From contig NZ_BAABHK010000008.1 of the NCBI RefSeq assembly GCF_039542055.1, forward strand, positions 310,001-374,000: DNA of 64,000 nt. Direction: 5' to 3'. Positions 8,807 through 17,385 of the stretch are shown piece by piece. The notes under the pieces are model-generated. The model saw only the letters and a program-made list of their open reading frames with translations, did not search any database and had not been told where the DNA came from. Position numbers and translations under genes: made by a program. Origin of the DNA: Actinoallomurus vinaceus. Lineage in GTDB: Bacteria > Actinomycetota > Actinomycetes > Streptosporangiales > Streptosporangiaceae. Every line of letters starts with the position of its first letter. Position 1 is the first letter of the stretch.

Positions 8807-9676
8807 ATGCGTTATTCCACGGTTCGCTCCGGCAGGGCGCTGAGCGCCCTGGTCATGACCGTACTCGCGGGTGCCGCGCTGAGCGCCTGCGGGACCGGGA
8901 GTTCCTCTGCGGCCTCGGCGACCCCGCCGTCGGCCAAGGCGTCCTCCTCCCAGCCCGCCGGCATCGCACCCGGAGAGCCCTCGCCTGGCGGCGGGTCCCC
9001 GAGCAAGGCGTCCAAGGGCTCCCTCGCCGGGAAGGTCATCGTGGTCGACCCCGGCCACAACGGCGGCAACGCGAAGCACCCGGAGATCATCAACAAGCAG
9101 GTCGACATCTACAACGGGCACAAGGCCTGCAACACGACCGGCACCTCGACCGACGACAACTACAGCGAGCACGAGTTCACCTGGGACGTCGCCAACCGCC
9201 TCGCCAAGATCTTGAAGGCGAAGGGCGCCAAGGTCGTCATGACCCGCTCCAGCGACACCGGCGTCGGGCCGTGCGTCGACGAGCGCGCCCGGATCGGCAA
9301 CCGCGCCCACGCCGACGCGGTCCTGGCCATCCACGGCGACGGGGCACCGGCCAAGGGACACGGCTTCCACATCATCGAGCCGGCACTGATCAAGGGCCAC
9401 AACGGGGCCATCATCGCGCCGTCCAAGCGGCTCGGCGGGGACATGCGCGACGCCTTCCACCAGGGCACCGGCATCCCGTACTCCACCTACCTCGGCAAGG
9501 ACGGCATCGACGTCCGCAGCGACCTCGGTGGCCTGAACGTCTCGACGCGGCCGGCCGTGTTCATCGAGTGCGGCAACATGCGCAACCCCGGTGACGCGGC
9601 GAAGATGAAGAGCCCGCAGGGCCGCCAGCAGATGGCCGAGGCCCTCGCCAACGGCTTCGTGAAGTTCCTGGGCTGA
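8807..9676 (+). CDS. N-acetylmuramoyl-L-alanine amidase (Amidase_3), lipoprotein
   Basis: 289 residues. ATG at 8807 begins a lipoprotein signal with lipobox LSAC, followed by a Ser/Pro/Gly linker to about residue 72. The Zn-dependent Amidase_3 fold shows VIVVDPGHNGG (first His ligand), a Glu ligand in the SEHEF segment, AIHGDG (second His) and the catalytic Glu in FIECGNMRN. It cleaves the lactyl-Ala bond of peptidoglycan outside the membrane. The methyltransferase ATG follows after 2 bp, so the two genes are probably co-transcribed. No separate wall-binding domain is present. Confidence 0.9.
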   Translation: MRYSTVRSGRALSALVMTVLAGAALSACGTGSSSAASATPPSAKASSSQPAGIAPGEPSPGGGSPSKASKGSLAGKVIVVDPGHNGGNAKHPEIINKQVDIYNGHKACNTTGTSTDDNYSEHEFTWDVANRLAKILKAKGAKVVMTRSSDTGVGPCVDERARIGNRAHADAVLAIHGDGAPAKGHGFHIIEPALIKGHNGAIIAPSKRLGGDMRDAFHQGTGIPYSTYLGKDGIDVRSDLGGLNVSTRPAVFIECGNMRNPGDAAKMKSPQGRQQMAEALANGFVKFLG

Positions 9677-9678
9677 GG

Positions 9679-11118
9679 ATGTCCGTCGACCAGGGTGCCG
9701 CCGAGCGCGTGCGCGGCTTGTTCGAGCACGCCGACTACACCGTCGCCGGGGTCCGGCACCTGCTCGGCCCGGTCGCCGGGGCGGCGCTGGCCCGCGACGA
9801 GATCGTCCCCGCCCTGCGGGCCACCCGGAGCGGCACGACCCTGGAGACGCTCGTCCGGTTGTTCTGGCTCCAGGTGCCGGTTCCGGACTCGGCCCTGCCG
9901 TTCGAGGACCTGGCCGCCCTCGGCCTGGTCGAGCGGTCGAACGGAGAGGTCCGCGCGCTCCTGCACGTCGAACCGGTGGAGTCCGCGTCCGGGGTGCCCG
10001 GCGACCCGCCGTCCGCCCGGGGCCACGTCGTCTCCGACCTGAAGGCACGGCCGGGCGACGCACGGCTCCGCCCCGACCACGTCGTCGGCCAGGGCGGGGC
10101 GTCGGGCAACCTGGCGCAGCTGGTCGTCCGCGGTCCGGTCGGCGACGTCCTGGACCTGGGGACGGGATCGGGCGTACAGGCCGTCCACCTCGCGGACCGG
10201 GCCCGGAGCATCACCGCCACCGACGTCAGTCCGCGCGCCCTCCACCTCGCCCGGCTTGGCTTCGCGCTGTCCGGGATCGAGGCGGAGCTCCTGGAAGGGT
10301 CGCTGTTCGAACCCGTCCAGGGCCGGACGTTCGACCTCATCGTGTCCAACCCGCCGTTCGTGATCTCACCGGACCTCCGGTTCGAATACCGCGAGTCCGG
10401 GCTGCCGGGTGACGAGCTCTGCCGGCGGCTGGTCCGGCGGGCACCGGCCCACCTCGCGCCGGACGGCTGGTGCCAGTTGCTCGCCAACTGGCTGCACGTG
10501 GAGGGCGAGGACTGGCGCGAACGCGTCGCGGACTGGATCGAGGGCGTCGACGGCTGGGTCGTCGAACGCGACGTCCAGGACCCCGCGGAGTACGCCGAGC
10601 TGTGGTTGCGCGACTCGCTCGACGCCGGTTCGGCGGAGTACCGGCGGCGCTACGACGCCTGGCTCGACTACTTCGAGGCGAACAAGGTCACCGGGATCGG
10701 CTTCGGCTGGATCACCCTGCACAACTCCGGCGGCGAGGACGTCCGGGTCGAGGAGCTGCGGCACGCCATCGACCAGCCGGTCGGCGCCTACGTCCGCGAC
10801 GTCGTGCGAGCCCGGCCGCACCTCACCCCGGCGACGACGCTGCGCACCGCGCCGGGCATCGTGCAGGAGCAGATCGGCCCGCCCGGCGTGGAGGATCCCG
10901 AGCGGATCCTGCTCCGGCAGACGCGCGGGCTGCACCGCGTGGCGCAGGTCGGTACGGTCGAGGCCGCGCTGGCCGGAGCCTGCGACGGCGACCTGCCCCT
11001 CGGCCCGCTGCTCGACGCGATCGCCCAGCTCACCGAAACGGACGCCGCGGCCGTACAGGACCGTGCCCTCGCGGTGCTGCCCGATCTCGTGGCCGACGGG
11101 TTCTTTGACATCATTTGA
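9679..11118 (+). CDS. PrmC/HemK-like SAM-dependent methyltransferase, actinobacterial long form
   Basis: 479 residues. An N-terminal helical domain (1-140) is followed by a Rossmann methyltransferase with SAM motif I VLDLGTGSG (158-166) and the N-methyl motif NPPF (224-227). A long C-terminal region (from about 330) is characteristic of an actinobacterial family whose substrate is unknown. NPPF/NPPY enzymes methylate amide nitrogens of protein Gln or of bases. It begins 2 bp after the amidase and ends 2 bp before the DUF711 gene, so the three probably form an operon. Confidence 0.85.
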   Translation: MSVDQGAAERVRGLFEHADYTVAGVRHLLGPVAGAALARDEIVPALRATRSGTTLETLVRLFWLQVPVPDSALPFEDLAALGLVERSNGEVRALLHVEPVESASGVPGDPPSARGHVVSDLKARPGDARLRPDHVVGQGGASGNLAQLVVRGPVGDVLDLGTGSGVQAVHLADRARSITATDVSPRALHLARLGFALSGIEAELLEGSLFEPVQGRTFDLIVSNPPFVISPDLRFEYRESGLPGDELCRRLVRRAPAHLAPDGWCQLLANWLHVEGEDWRERVADWIEGVDGWVVERDVQDPAEYAELWLRDSLDAGSAEYRRRYDAWLDYFEANKVTGIGFGWITLHNSGGEDVRVEELRHAIDQPVGAYVRDVVRARPHLTPATTLRTAPGIVQEQIGPPGVEDPERILLRQTRGLHRVAQVGTVEAALAGACDGDLPLGPLLDAIAQLTETDAAAVQDRALAVLPDLVADGFFDII

Positions 11119-11120
11119 GC

Positions 11121-12215
11121 ATGGTCCCGATCCGTACGCTCACGCTCGGCGTGCCCGAGCCGCACCCGCTGGCCGCGGACGTCGTCACGAAGGGCGCGGA
11201 CGCGCTGCGCCGCGCGGAGGCGGTCTTCCGCGAGGCGGGCTACGAGGTGCAGACCCTCCGGCTGTCCACGCGTCCCGTGTTCGACGACATGACGCCGACC
11301 GTCGCGTACGCGCGTGACCTGCAGGCCGCGCTCGACGACGCCGGCCTGACGTACTGCTCGCTCGGCCCCGCGACGTCGGGCGTCGAGACGATCCCGGACC
11401 TGCTCATCGGCAACGACGCCCTGAACCTCACCGTCCGTCTCGACGGCAACACCTCGGCGGCCCGGCCGGCGGCGGAGGCGATGCTGCGACTGGCGAACGA
11501 GACGGAGGAGGGCTTCGGCAACTTCCGGTTCGCGGCGCTGGCGTGCGTTCCGCCGGGCGGCCCGTTCTTCCCGGCCGCCTACCACGAACGCGCCGCGAAC
11601 CTCACGGTCGGCCTCCAGGGCGCGAGCATCGCGGTCGGCGCGGCCGCGGGCGGCCTGGACGGTCTGACCGAGCGTTTCGCCGGGGCCCTCACCGAGGAGG
11701 CCGCTCCGGTGGTCCGCCTCGCCGAGCGGGTGGCGGCCGAGCTGGGGGTGCGGTTCGGCGGCATCGACCTGTCCCCGGCCCCGAACGGCGCGGACAGCAT
11801 CGGTGCGGCGTTCGAGGAGATCACCGGGGAGTTCGGCGCTCCCGGCACGCTCGCGGTCGCCGCCGCGCTGACCGCCGGGCTGCGCAGCACCGGCCTGCCG
11901 ACGTGCGGCTACAACGGGCTGATGCTCCCGGTGATGGAGGACGTCGTCCTCGCCCGGCGCTGGAAGGAGGGCCGGATCGGCCTGCACGACCTGCTGGCGT
12001 ACTCCTCGGTCTGCGGCACCGGCCTGGACACCGTGCCGCTGCCGGGCGACTCCTCGTCCGATGCCCTCGCCCGGCTGCTCCTGGACGTCACCGCCCTGGC
12101 CGTACGCCTCGGCAAGCCGCTGTCCGCGCGGCTGTTCCCGGTCCCGGGCACGCGGGCCGGCGACCGCACCGCGTTCACCTCGGAGTACCTGACGAACACC
12201 ACGGCCCGCTGGTGA
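11121..12215 (+). CDS. DUF711 (PFL-like) family protein
   Basis: 364 residues from ATG at 11121, starting 2 bp after the methyltransferase stop; a TTG six bases earlier is unlikely. Long Gly/Ala-rich segments such as GLQGASIAVGAAAGG and the closing CGYNGLMLPVMEDVVLARR-type motif are typical of DUF711, a family with a pyruvate-formate-lyase-like barrel whose reaction is unknown. There is no glycyl-radical motif, so enzymatic formate-lyase activity is not expected. No signal peptide. Confidence 0.8.
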   Translation: MVPIRTLTLGVPEPHPLAADVVTKGADALRRAEAVFREAGYEVQTLRLSTRPVFDDMTPTVAYARDLQAALDDAGLTYCSLGPATSGVETIPDLLIGNDALNLTVRLDGNTSAARPAAEAMLRLANETEEGFGNFRFAALACVPPGGPFFPAAYHERAANLTVGLQGASIAVGAAAGGLDGLTERFAGALTEEAAPVVRLAERVAAELGVRFGGIDLSPAPNGADSIGAAFEEITGEFGAPGTLAVAAALTAGLRSTGLPTCGYNGLMLPVMEDVVLARRWKEGRIGLHDLLAYSSVCGTGLDTVPLPGDSSSDALARLLLDVTALAVRLGKPLSARLFPVPGTRAGDRTAFTSEYLTNTTARW

Positions 12216-12239
12216 CCTCCGCCCGGCCCTGGCGCGTGC

Positions 12240-12428
12240 TCAGACGATGACGCCCCGGAGGGCGTTCGGCGGATGGCGTCACACGGGGGCGTACGGCTGC
12301 GGTCAGGCGGTGACGCGCTGGGCGTGCGGCGGGCGGCTTCGCAAGGGGGCGTACGACGTCAGGCGATGACACCCCCGTACGGCGAGCGCGTCGCGCGTGA
12401 GCGTGCGGTCGGCGGTCAGGCGGTGACG
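12240..12428. repeat. Degenerate tandem gene-tail repeats
   Basis: Four copies of a TCAGGCG(G/A)TGAC-like unit start at 12240, 12303, 12359 and 12416, 56-63 bp apart. The copy at 12416 is the 3' end of the adjacent hydrolase gene, including its stop. GGGGCGTACG-like blocks recur between copies. The pattern suggests serial duplication of the gene's tail followed by decay. Confidence 0.5.
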
Positions 12429-13306
12429 CGCCGGATCGCTTCCATGGTCGTGGCGATGTACGTCTCGGGGTCGGCGAGGAACACGTCGTGGTCGTCGTCG
12501 ATCTCGAGCACCTCGGCGTCCAGCAGCCGCGCCATGTCGCGCTGGTCGGCGGGCGGCACCGCGCGGTCCCGGGTCGTCACCACGACCGCGGTGGGCAGGC
12601 CGGCGACCAGGGGAGCGTGCGGCCGGAAGTCGAACTCGTACTCGGCCAGCATGGTGTCCACGATCGCGCGGGGATGGGCCCGTACGAGCTCGCGGCGCAG
12701 CCAGGGCCACAGCCGCTCGGTCTCCGCGCTGCGCTTGCGCGTGTCGCTGAAGTAGCGCAGCGGGGCGGTACGGCCGATGTCGAAACGGGTCAGCGGCCGG
12801 GCGGCCTTCAGCAGGGGCCGGGTCACCCGGTCGGTGGGGCTGTCGAAGCGCAGGGCCGTGGACTGCAGCACGAGACCGGCGACGCGGTCCGGGTGGCGCC
12901 GCGCGAGTTCGAGTCCCACCGGCCCGCCGAGGGAGAAGCCGCAAACGACGACCTCCTCGATCCCCAGCGCGTCCAGCAGCGCGGCATGATCGTCCGCCGC
13001 CGCGTCGACGCGGAACTTCCCCGGTCGGCTCGGCCCTCGCCCGTGTCCGTGGTGGTCCATCGCCACCATGCCCTCGGACAGGTGCGGCATGAGATGGCAG
13101 AAGTTGACGTCGGCCGTGAGCGCCCAGCCGTGCAGGAGGAGGACGGGCGCGGGGCCCTCGACGACCCGTACGGTGACCTCGCCGCGCCGGGGCAGGTGGA
13201 CGACCCGCGCGGGCGGGAGAGGAGGCTCGACGACGGCGTCATCGACCCTGCCGACCCGGCGGACGAAGGAGAGTCCCCGCCGAAGATCGGCCTGCATCGA
13301 ACTCAT
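12416..13306 (-). CDS. Alpha/beta-hydrolase fold protein
   Basis: 296 residues from the ATG at 13306 (a second ATG at 13297 is possible). Hydrolase landmarks are the oxyanion HG at 59-60 (VLLLHGWALT), the nucleophile Ser125 in GFSLGG, the acid in VVTTRDRAVPP and the catalytic His in DDDHDVF near the C-terminus. It resembles haloalkane-dehalogenase/lipase-like cytosolic hydrolases; the substrate cannot be read from sequence. It is convergent with the DUF711 gene, with the decayed tail repeats between them. Confidence 0.85.
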   Translation of the reverse strand: MSSMQADLRRGLSFVRRVGRVDDAVVEPPLPPARVVHLPRRGEVTVRVVEGPAPVLLLHGWALTADVNFCHLMPHLSEGMVAMDHHGHGRGPSRPGKFRVDAAADDHAALLDALGIEEVVVCGFSLGGPVGLELARRHPDRVAGLVLQSTALRFDSPTDRVTRPLLKAARPLTRFDIGRTAPLRYFSDTRKRSAETERLWPWLRRELVRAHPRAIVDTMLAEYEFDFRPHAPLVAGLPTAVVVTTRDRAVPPADQRDMARLLDAEVLEIDDDHDVFLADPETYIATTMEAIRRVTA

Positions 13307-13394
13307 GATCGCAAGCTTGGCACGATCGGGTGACGACGAGGTATGAGACCGTGGTCACATCCGTGTATTTCTGTGGTGACCTACGCTGAATGTG

Positions 13395-13886
13395 ATGGAA
13401 CGCATCCTCGTCAGCGCCTGTCTCCTGGGCCGGCCGGTCCGGTACGACGGCACCGGCAAGCGCAGTGACCACCGCGTGTTCGAGCGGTGGCGGGCCGAGG
13501 GGCGTCTCGTGCCGGTCTGCCCCGAGGTGCACGGCGGGCTGCCCGTGCCGCGTCCGCCCGCGGAGATCCGCGGCGGCCTCGGCGGTGACGTCCTGGACGG
13601 GCGGGCCCGGGTGGTGACCCGCGACGGCGAGGACGTCACGGCCTACTTCCTCGAGGGCGCGCGGCAGGCCCTCGAGCAGGCGCGCGCGAATGGCGTACGC
13701 ATGGCGATCCTCAAGGAGAGCAGCCCGTCCTGTGGGGTCGCCCGCGTGTACGACGGGACGTTCAGCGGAGCGTCGGTGCCGGGCGAGGGCGTGACCTCCG
13801 CGCTGCTGGAGCGGCACGGCATCGCGGTCTTCGCCGAGGACTCCATCGACGAGGCCGCCACCCATCTGGCCGACCTCGAACGCTGA
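13395..13886 (+). CDS. DUF523 family protein
   Basis: 163 residues from ATG at 13395; a GTG one codon earlier is possible. The N-terminus ERILVSACLLGRPVRYDG and the central KESSPSCG motif, together with PVCPEVHGGL, are the DUF523 signature, with conserved cysteines (SACLLG, PVCPE, SPSCG). The family is of unknown biochemical function; the Cys pattern suggests metal or sulfur chemistry (inference). It is transcribed divergently from the hydrolase at 13306, with only 88 bp between the starts. Confidence 0.88.
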   Translation: MERILVSACLLGRPVRYDGTGKRSDHRVFERWRAEGRLVPVCPEVHGGLPVPRPPAEIRGGLGGDVLDGRARVVTRDGEDVTAYFLEGARQALEQARANGVRMAILKESSPSCGVARVYDGTFSGASVPGEGVTSALLERHGIAVFAEDSIDEAATHLADLER

Positions 13887-13951
13887 CCCGCCGACCTCTC
13901 GTGGCCGAGAGCGCCGGCGAGAGTCCGGGCGCTCGCGTCTCAGACCGGCAC

Positions 13952-14003
13952 CTCGACGGAAACGCGATATGTCTTGACTGTCTCGACAAACGCGATATAT
14001 CTT
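13952..14003 (+). promoter_or_regulatory. Promoter with operator-like direct repeat for the efflux transporter
   Basis: Two direct copies of CTCGAC-(GG)AAACGCGATATRTCTT (13952-13974 and 13982-14003) overlap a good sigma-70-type promoter: TTGACT at 13974-13979, a 16-bp spacer, and TATATC at 13996-14001. The repeats cover -35 and -10, as expected for a repressor. The 1671-bp transporter gene begins at 14044. No repressor gene is adjacent. Confidence 0.55.
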
Positions 14004-14043
14004 CTCGCTGATCGAGTTAATCCGTCATGACTGGAGGAGATTC

Positions 14044-15714
14044 GTGGCCGCGACCGAAACGGCCCTGGCCGGGCCTTCCACCGCAGCGCCCCCGTACCGC
14101 TGGCGCTGGATCGCGCTCTTCGTCCTGCTGGCCGCCGAGGTCATGGACATGCTCGACGCCATGATCACGAGCATCGCGGCGCCGTCCATCCGGGCCGACA
14201 TCGGAGGCGGCGTCAGCACGGTGCAGTGGCTGGGGGCCGCCTACACCCTCGCGATGGCGATCGGCCTGCTCACCGGCGGGCGGCTCGGCGACGTCGTCGG
14301 GCGCAAGCGGATGTTCGTGATCGGCGCGCTCGGGTTCACGGCCTGCTCGCTGCTGTGCGCGCTGGCGCAGTCGCCGGAGACGCTCATCGCCTTCCGCGGG
14401 CTGCAGGGGCTGTTCGGGGCGGTCATGCTTCCGCAGGGCCTCGGCGTGATCAAGGAGATGTTCTCCGACGAGGAGTCCTCCAAGGCGTTCGGGATGTTCG
14501 GCCCGGTCATGGGACTGTCCTCGGTCGGCGGGCCGATCCTCGCCGGCTGGCTGATCGACGCCGACTTCTTCGGCACCGGATGGCGGATGATCTTCCTCAT
14601 CAACCTGCCGCTCGGGCTGCTGGCCGTCCTCGGCGGCCTGCGCTTCCTGCCCGAGTCGCGGTCGGCGCGGCCGCCCAGGCTCGACCTCGTCGGCGTTGTG
14701 TTCGCCGGAGTGGCCTCACTGCTCCTCGTCTACCCGCTGGTCCAGGGCCGCGAGCTCGGGTGGCCGGCATGGACGTTCCTCATGATCGCCGCCGGTGTCG
14801 CCGTCTTCGGCCTCTTCGGGTGGTACGAGAGTCGCAGGCAGCGCGGGGGCGGCGACCCGCTGATCGTGCCGAGCCTGTTCCGCAAGCGCGGCTTCACCGG
14901 TGGGCTGATCGTCGGGATCGTGTTCTTCTCCGGGATGACCGGGTTCTCGCTCGTGTTCAGCCTCTTCCTGCAGATCGGCCTCGGGTACTCGCCGCTGCGG
15001 GCGGGTCTGTCCACGGTGCCGTGGTCGGCCGGCGTCGTCATCGGGTTCGGCATCGCGCAGGCCGTGCAGCGGTTCGGCCGGCGGGTCATCCACGGCGGCA
15101 CCCTGGTGATGGCCCTCGGCGTGGCGGGCGTCGTCCTCACCCTGCACCTGGCCGGCTCCGACGTCGGCCCGTGGGAGTTCGTTCCCGCGCTCCTCGTCAC
15201 GGGCGCCGGCATGGGCCTGCTGATGGCGCCCTTCTTCGAGACCGTGCTCGCCGGAGTGGAGCAGCACGAGACCGGCTCGGCGTCCGGTGCGCTGACCTCC
15301 ATCCAGCAGCTCGGCAGCTCCCTCGGCGTCGCGGTTCTCGGCACCATCTTCTTCGGCATCCTCGGCGGCCAGGTCGCCACGGCGACGGACACGGCGGGGC
15401 CGAAGGCGTTCGCCGCGGCGGGAGTCTCCGGCCCGCAGCGGGATCGGCTCGTCACCGGGCTGCGCGCGTGCGGTCACGACCGGGCGGTGGCCAAGGACGC
15501 CGAGTCGGTTCCGGCGTCCTGCGTCCGCGCGGAGGGAGAGGTGCGTGCGGCGGGGCTCCCGGCGCAGCGTGCGGCCGCCGAGGTCGGGCGGACGGCACTG
15601 CGGAAGGGGTTCATCGAGGCGATGAAACTGACGCTGTGGGTGGAGGTCGGCCTGCTCGGCCTGACCTTCCTCGCGGTGTTCCTGCTGCCGAGGCACGCGC
15701 GTCCGCAGGAGTGA
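14044..15714 (+). CDS. MFS drug-efflux transporter, DHA2 (14-TM) family
   Basis: 556 residues from GTG at 14044, with GGAGGAGA 4-5 bases upstream. The DHA2/EmrB layout is seen: 14 predicted membrane segments, the motif A loop GGRLGDVVGRKRMF after TM2, and the motif C-like GPILAGWLIDADFFG in TM5. An extended loop (about 460-525, containing two Cys) precedes the last TM. Such proton-driven pumps export lipophilic toxicants and antibiotics. The operator-covered promoter suggests it is induced by a ligand. A strong hairpin follows the stop. Confidence 0.92.
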   Translation: MAATETALAGPSTAAPPYRWRWIALFVLLAAEVMDMLDAMITSIAAPSIRADIGGGVSTVQWLGAAYTLAMAIGLLTGGRLGDVVGRKRMFVIGALGFTACSLLCALAQSPETLIAFRGLQGLFGAVMLPQGLGVIKEMFSDEESSKAFGMFGPVMGLSSVGGPILAGWLIDADFFGTGWRMIFLINLPLGLLAVLGGLRFLPESRSARPPRLDLVGVVFAGVASLLLVYPLVQGRELGWPAWTFLMIAAGVAVFGLFGWYESRRQRGGGDPLIVPSLFRKRGFTGGLIVGIVFFSGMTGFSLVFSLFLQIGLGYSPLRAGLSTVPWSAGVVIGFGIAQAVQRFGRRVIHGGTLVMALGVAGVVLTLHLAGSDVGPWEFVPALLVTGAGMGLLMAPFFETVLAGVEQHETGSASGALTSIQQLGSSLGVAVLGTIFFGILGGQVATATDTAGPKAFAAAGVSGPQRDRLVTGLRACGHDRAVAKDAESVPASCVRAEGEVRAAGLPAQRAAAEVGRTALRKGFIEAMKLTLWVEVGLLGLTFLAVFLLPRHARPQE

Positions 15715-15726
15715 GCCGTCGACGCG

Positions 15727-15779
15727 TGCTCGGTGAAGGCCGCCGCGAACCGGCCGCTCGCCGATGCCTTCACCGAGCA
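15727..15779. terminator. Hairpin after the efflux transporter
   Basis: Perfect 14-bp arms TGCTCGGTGAAGGC / GCCTTCACCGAGCA flank a 25-nt GC-rich centre, 12 bp after the transporter stop. The centre resembles those of the 72-bp palindromic elements (CGCCGCG..CCGG), so it may be a related element doing terminator duty. Confidence 0.6.
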
Positions 15780-15787
15780 TCGCGTAC

Positions 15788-15878
15788 GGGCCTGCCGGAG
15801 CCCGGCTCCATTGCGGCCGTCCGGGAGCCAGCCTGTGAACGGGCCTGCCGGAGCCGAGGCTCCGTTGCGGCCGTCCGG
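15788..15878. repeat. Two direct copies of a 37-38 bp dyad-containing repeat
   Basis: GGGCCTGCCGGAGCC...GGCTCC(A/G)TTGCGGCCGTCCGG occurs at 15788 and again at 15841. Each copy contains a GGAGCC/GGCTCC dyad. They lie between the convergent transporter and DUF1707 genes. Confidence 0.6.
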
Positions 15879-15901
15879 ACGACGACCGGGCGCGCCGGGG
15901 C

Positions 15902-16540
15902 TCAGTCCTCGATGGAACGCTGTCCGTCCTGGCGTTCCTCCAGCTTGCGGCGTCGTTCGGCGTCGGATGCCTTGCGCGTCACGCCGACCCCGCCCCAGAA
16001 CGCGAACCCGGTGATGATGATCTTCGGTGCTCCCGGGGAGCCCACGCCGCTCGCGCGGTGGTCGAAGCCGCCCATGATGCCGATGCCGTTCACGTGGACC
16101 TCGGCGTCCTCCGGGACGATGATCTCCATGCCGCCCATCACGGCGAACGCCCGGATCGTCACCTGCCGGGTCTCGAACCGCGCCTCGCGCAGGTCGAGCT
16201 GCCCGCCGCCCCAGAACGCCACGGCGGTGAGCTCTTCCGGGACGACCCAGGCGCCCTTGCGCTGGAAGCCGCTCATGATCCCGAGGAACGTCCGAGATCC
16301 GGGCGTGCCCCCGAACCGGTCACCTTGGGCGGCGGCCGGCCGGGCCGCGGGTTCGGGCAGGTCGCGGGTGATGGGCTCCAGGTCGCCGAACGTTTTCGCG
16401 GCGTAGACTGCCGTGAGGCGTTCGTCGAGTTCCTCGAAGTCCAGCCGACCCTCTCCCGCCGCCTCCCGAAGGACCGCGGCGACCTGATCGCGCTCGGCGT
16501 CGGAGATGCGCATATCGCGCCGCTCCGGAAGATTTGTCAT
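15902..16540 (-). CDS. DUF1707 domain protein with LiaF-like C-terminal beta domain
   Basis: 212 residues from ATG at 16540 (a GTG two codons upstream is possible). DUF1707 occupies residues 9-62: MRISDAERDQVAAVLREAAGEGRLDFEELDERL. A Gly-rich beta-helix-like C-terminal part (VAFWGGGQLDLREARF; VMGGMEIIVPEDAEVHVNG) resembles the LiaF/DUF2154 cell-wall-stress response domain. There are no membrane segments, unlike many relatives. The role is unknown; the domain pairing suggests envelope-stress sensing. It is divergent from the transpeptidase gene, with 70 bp between starts. Confidence 0.88.
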   Translation of the reverse strand: MTNLPERRDMRISDAERDQVAAVLREAAGEGRLDFEELDERLTAVYAAKTFGDLEPITRDLPEPAARPAAAQGDRFGGTPGSRTFLGIMSGFQRKGAWVVPEELTAVAFWGGGQLDLREARFETRQVTIRAFAVMGGMEIIVPEDAEVHVNGIGIMGGFDHRASGVGSPGAPKIIITGFAFWGGVGVTRKASDAERRRKLEERQDGQRSIED

Positions 16541-16610
16541 GGCCACACCCTAGATCGCCTGCTTGCCGATGCGTAGGCTGTCATCCGCCAACATGCTGGG
16601 GGATTTCACC

Positions 16611-17327
16611 GTGAAAAAGCAACGAACCGCCCTTCTCGCGTCGATCGCCCTCGCGGGCGGGGTCACGCTCACCGCTCTCGCGCCCGTCGCCGCGCAGGCC
16701 GCCACCTTCAACCCGTGCTCGGCCGCGAACCACGGCAGGCTGAAGTACTCAACCGGGTCGGCCAAGCACGTGGTGTTCGCGATCTCCTCCGCGTACTCCT
16801 CGAACCACGTCGTGGTCACCGAGTGCGTCAAGCAGGGGAAGTCCTGGAAGAAGGTCAGCGCCACCACGGGGCGCGCGGGGACGAAGGCCTTCGCCCGGCC
16901 GGGCGCCAAGCGGGAGGGCGACGGCAAGTCGCCGACCGGCTCCTTCACGCTCACCGAGGCGTTCGGCCTCGGTAACCCCGGTACCAAGCTGAAGTACCGC
17001 ACGCTGCACAGCAGCGGCGACTGCTGGGGATCGACTTCGGGCAAGAGCCACTACAACGACTACTACGCGGCGGCGAAGTGCCGCTCGACGGACGAGGACC
17101 TGTCGGCCACCGCGCGCCGTGGGCCGTACCACCAGGCGGTCGTGATCAACTACAACCGGCCGCACGCCAAGTCGGGGTACGGTTCGGCGATCTTCTTCCA
17201 CGTCGGCGGCGTCACGCCCACCGCCGGCTGCATCTCGATCAAGGAGTCGAAGCTGCGCGCCGTCATGCGCACCCTCGTCGCCAACGACCGGATGATCATG
17301 GGCCCGAAGAGCGCGCTCTTCCGCTGA
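16611..17327 (+). CDS. Secreted L,D-transpeptidase-like (YkuD-type) protein
   Basis: 238 residues from GTG at 16611, with GGGGGA upstream. A clear signal peptide ends at AAQAA (about residue 30). The catalytic signature HVGGVTPTAGCIS near residue 200 provides the His and the nucleophilic Cys of YkuD enzymes, and an upstream segment KREGDGKSPTGSF matches the family's substrate-binding loop. Family members form 3-3 crosslinks in peptidoglycan or attach proteins. There is no separate LysM or Ig domain. The function is inferred from motifs only. Confidence 0.82.
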   Translation: MKKQRTALLASIALAGGVTLTALAPVAAQAATFNPCSAANHGRLKYSTGSAKHVVFAISSAYSSNHVVVTECVKQGKSWKKVSATTGRAGTKAFARPGAKREGDGKSPTGSFTLTEAFGLGNPGTKLKYRTLHSSGDCWGSTSGKSHYNDYYAAAKCRSTDEDLSATARRGPYHQAVVINYNRPHAKSGYGSAIFFHVGGVTPTAGCISIKESKLRAVMRTLVANDRMIMGPKSALFR

Positions 17328-17385
17328 AAGCCCTACGACCCACGACCGATGGCGGGGCGCCGTCCCGGCGTGGGTGAATCAGGGC

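Noticed and set aside
14226..16406. 726-codon plus-strand frame over the efflux pump and DUF1707 gene
   Set aside because: Frame-shifted shadow of the transporter and antisense of DUF1707; no hydrophobic pattern.
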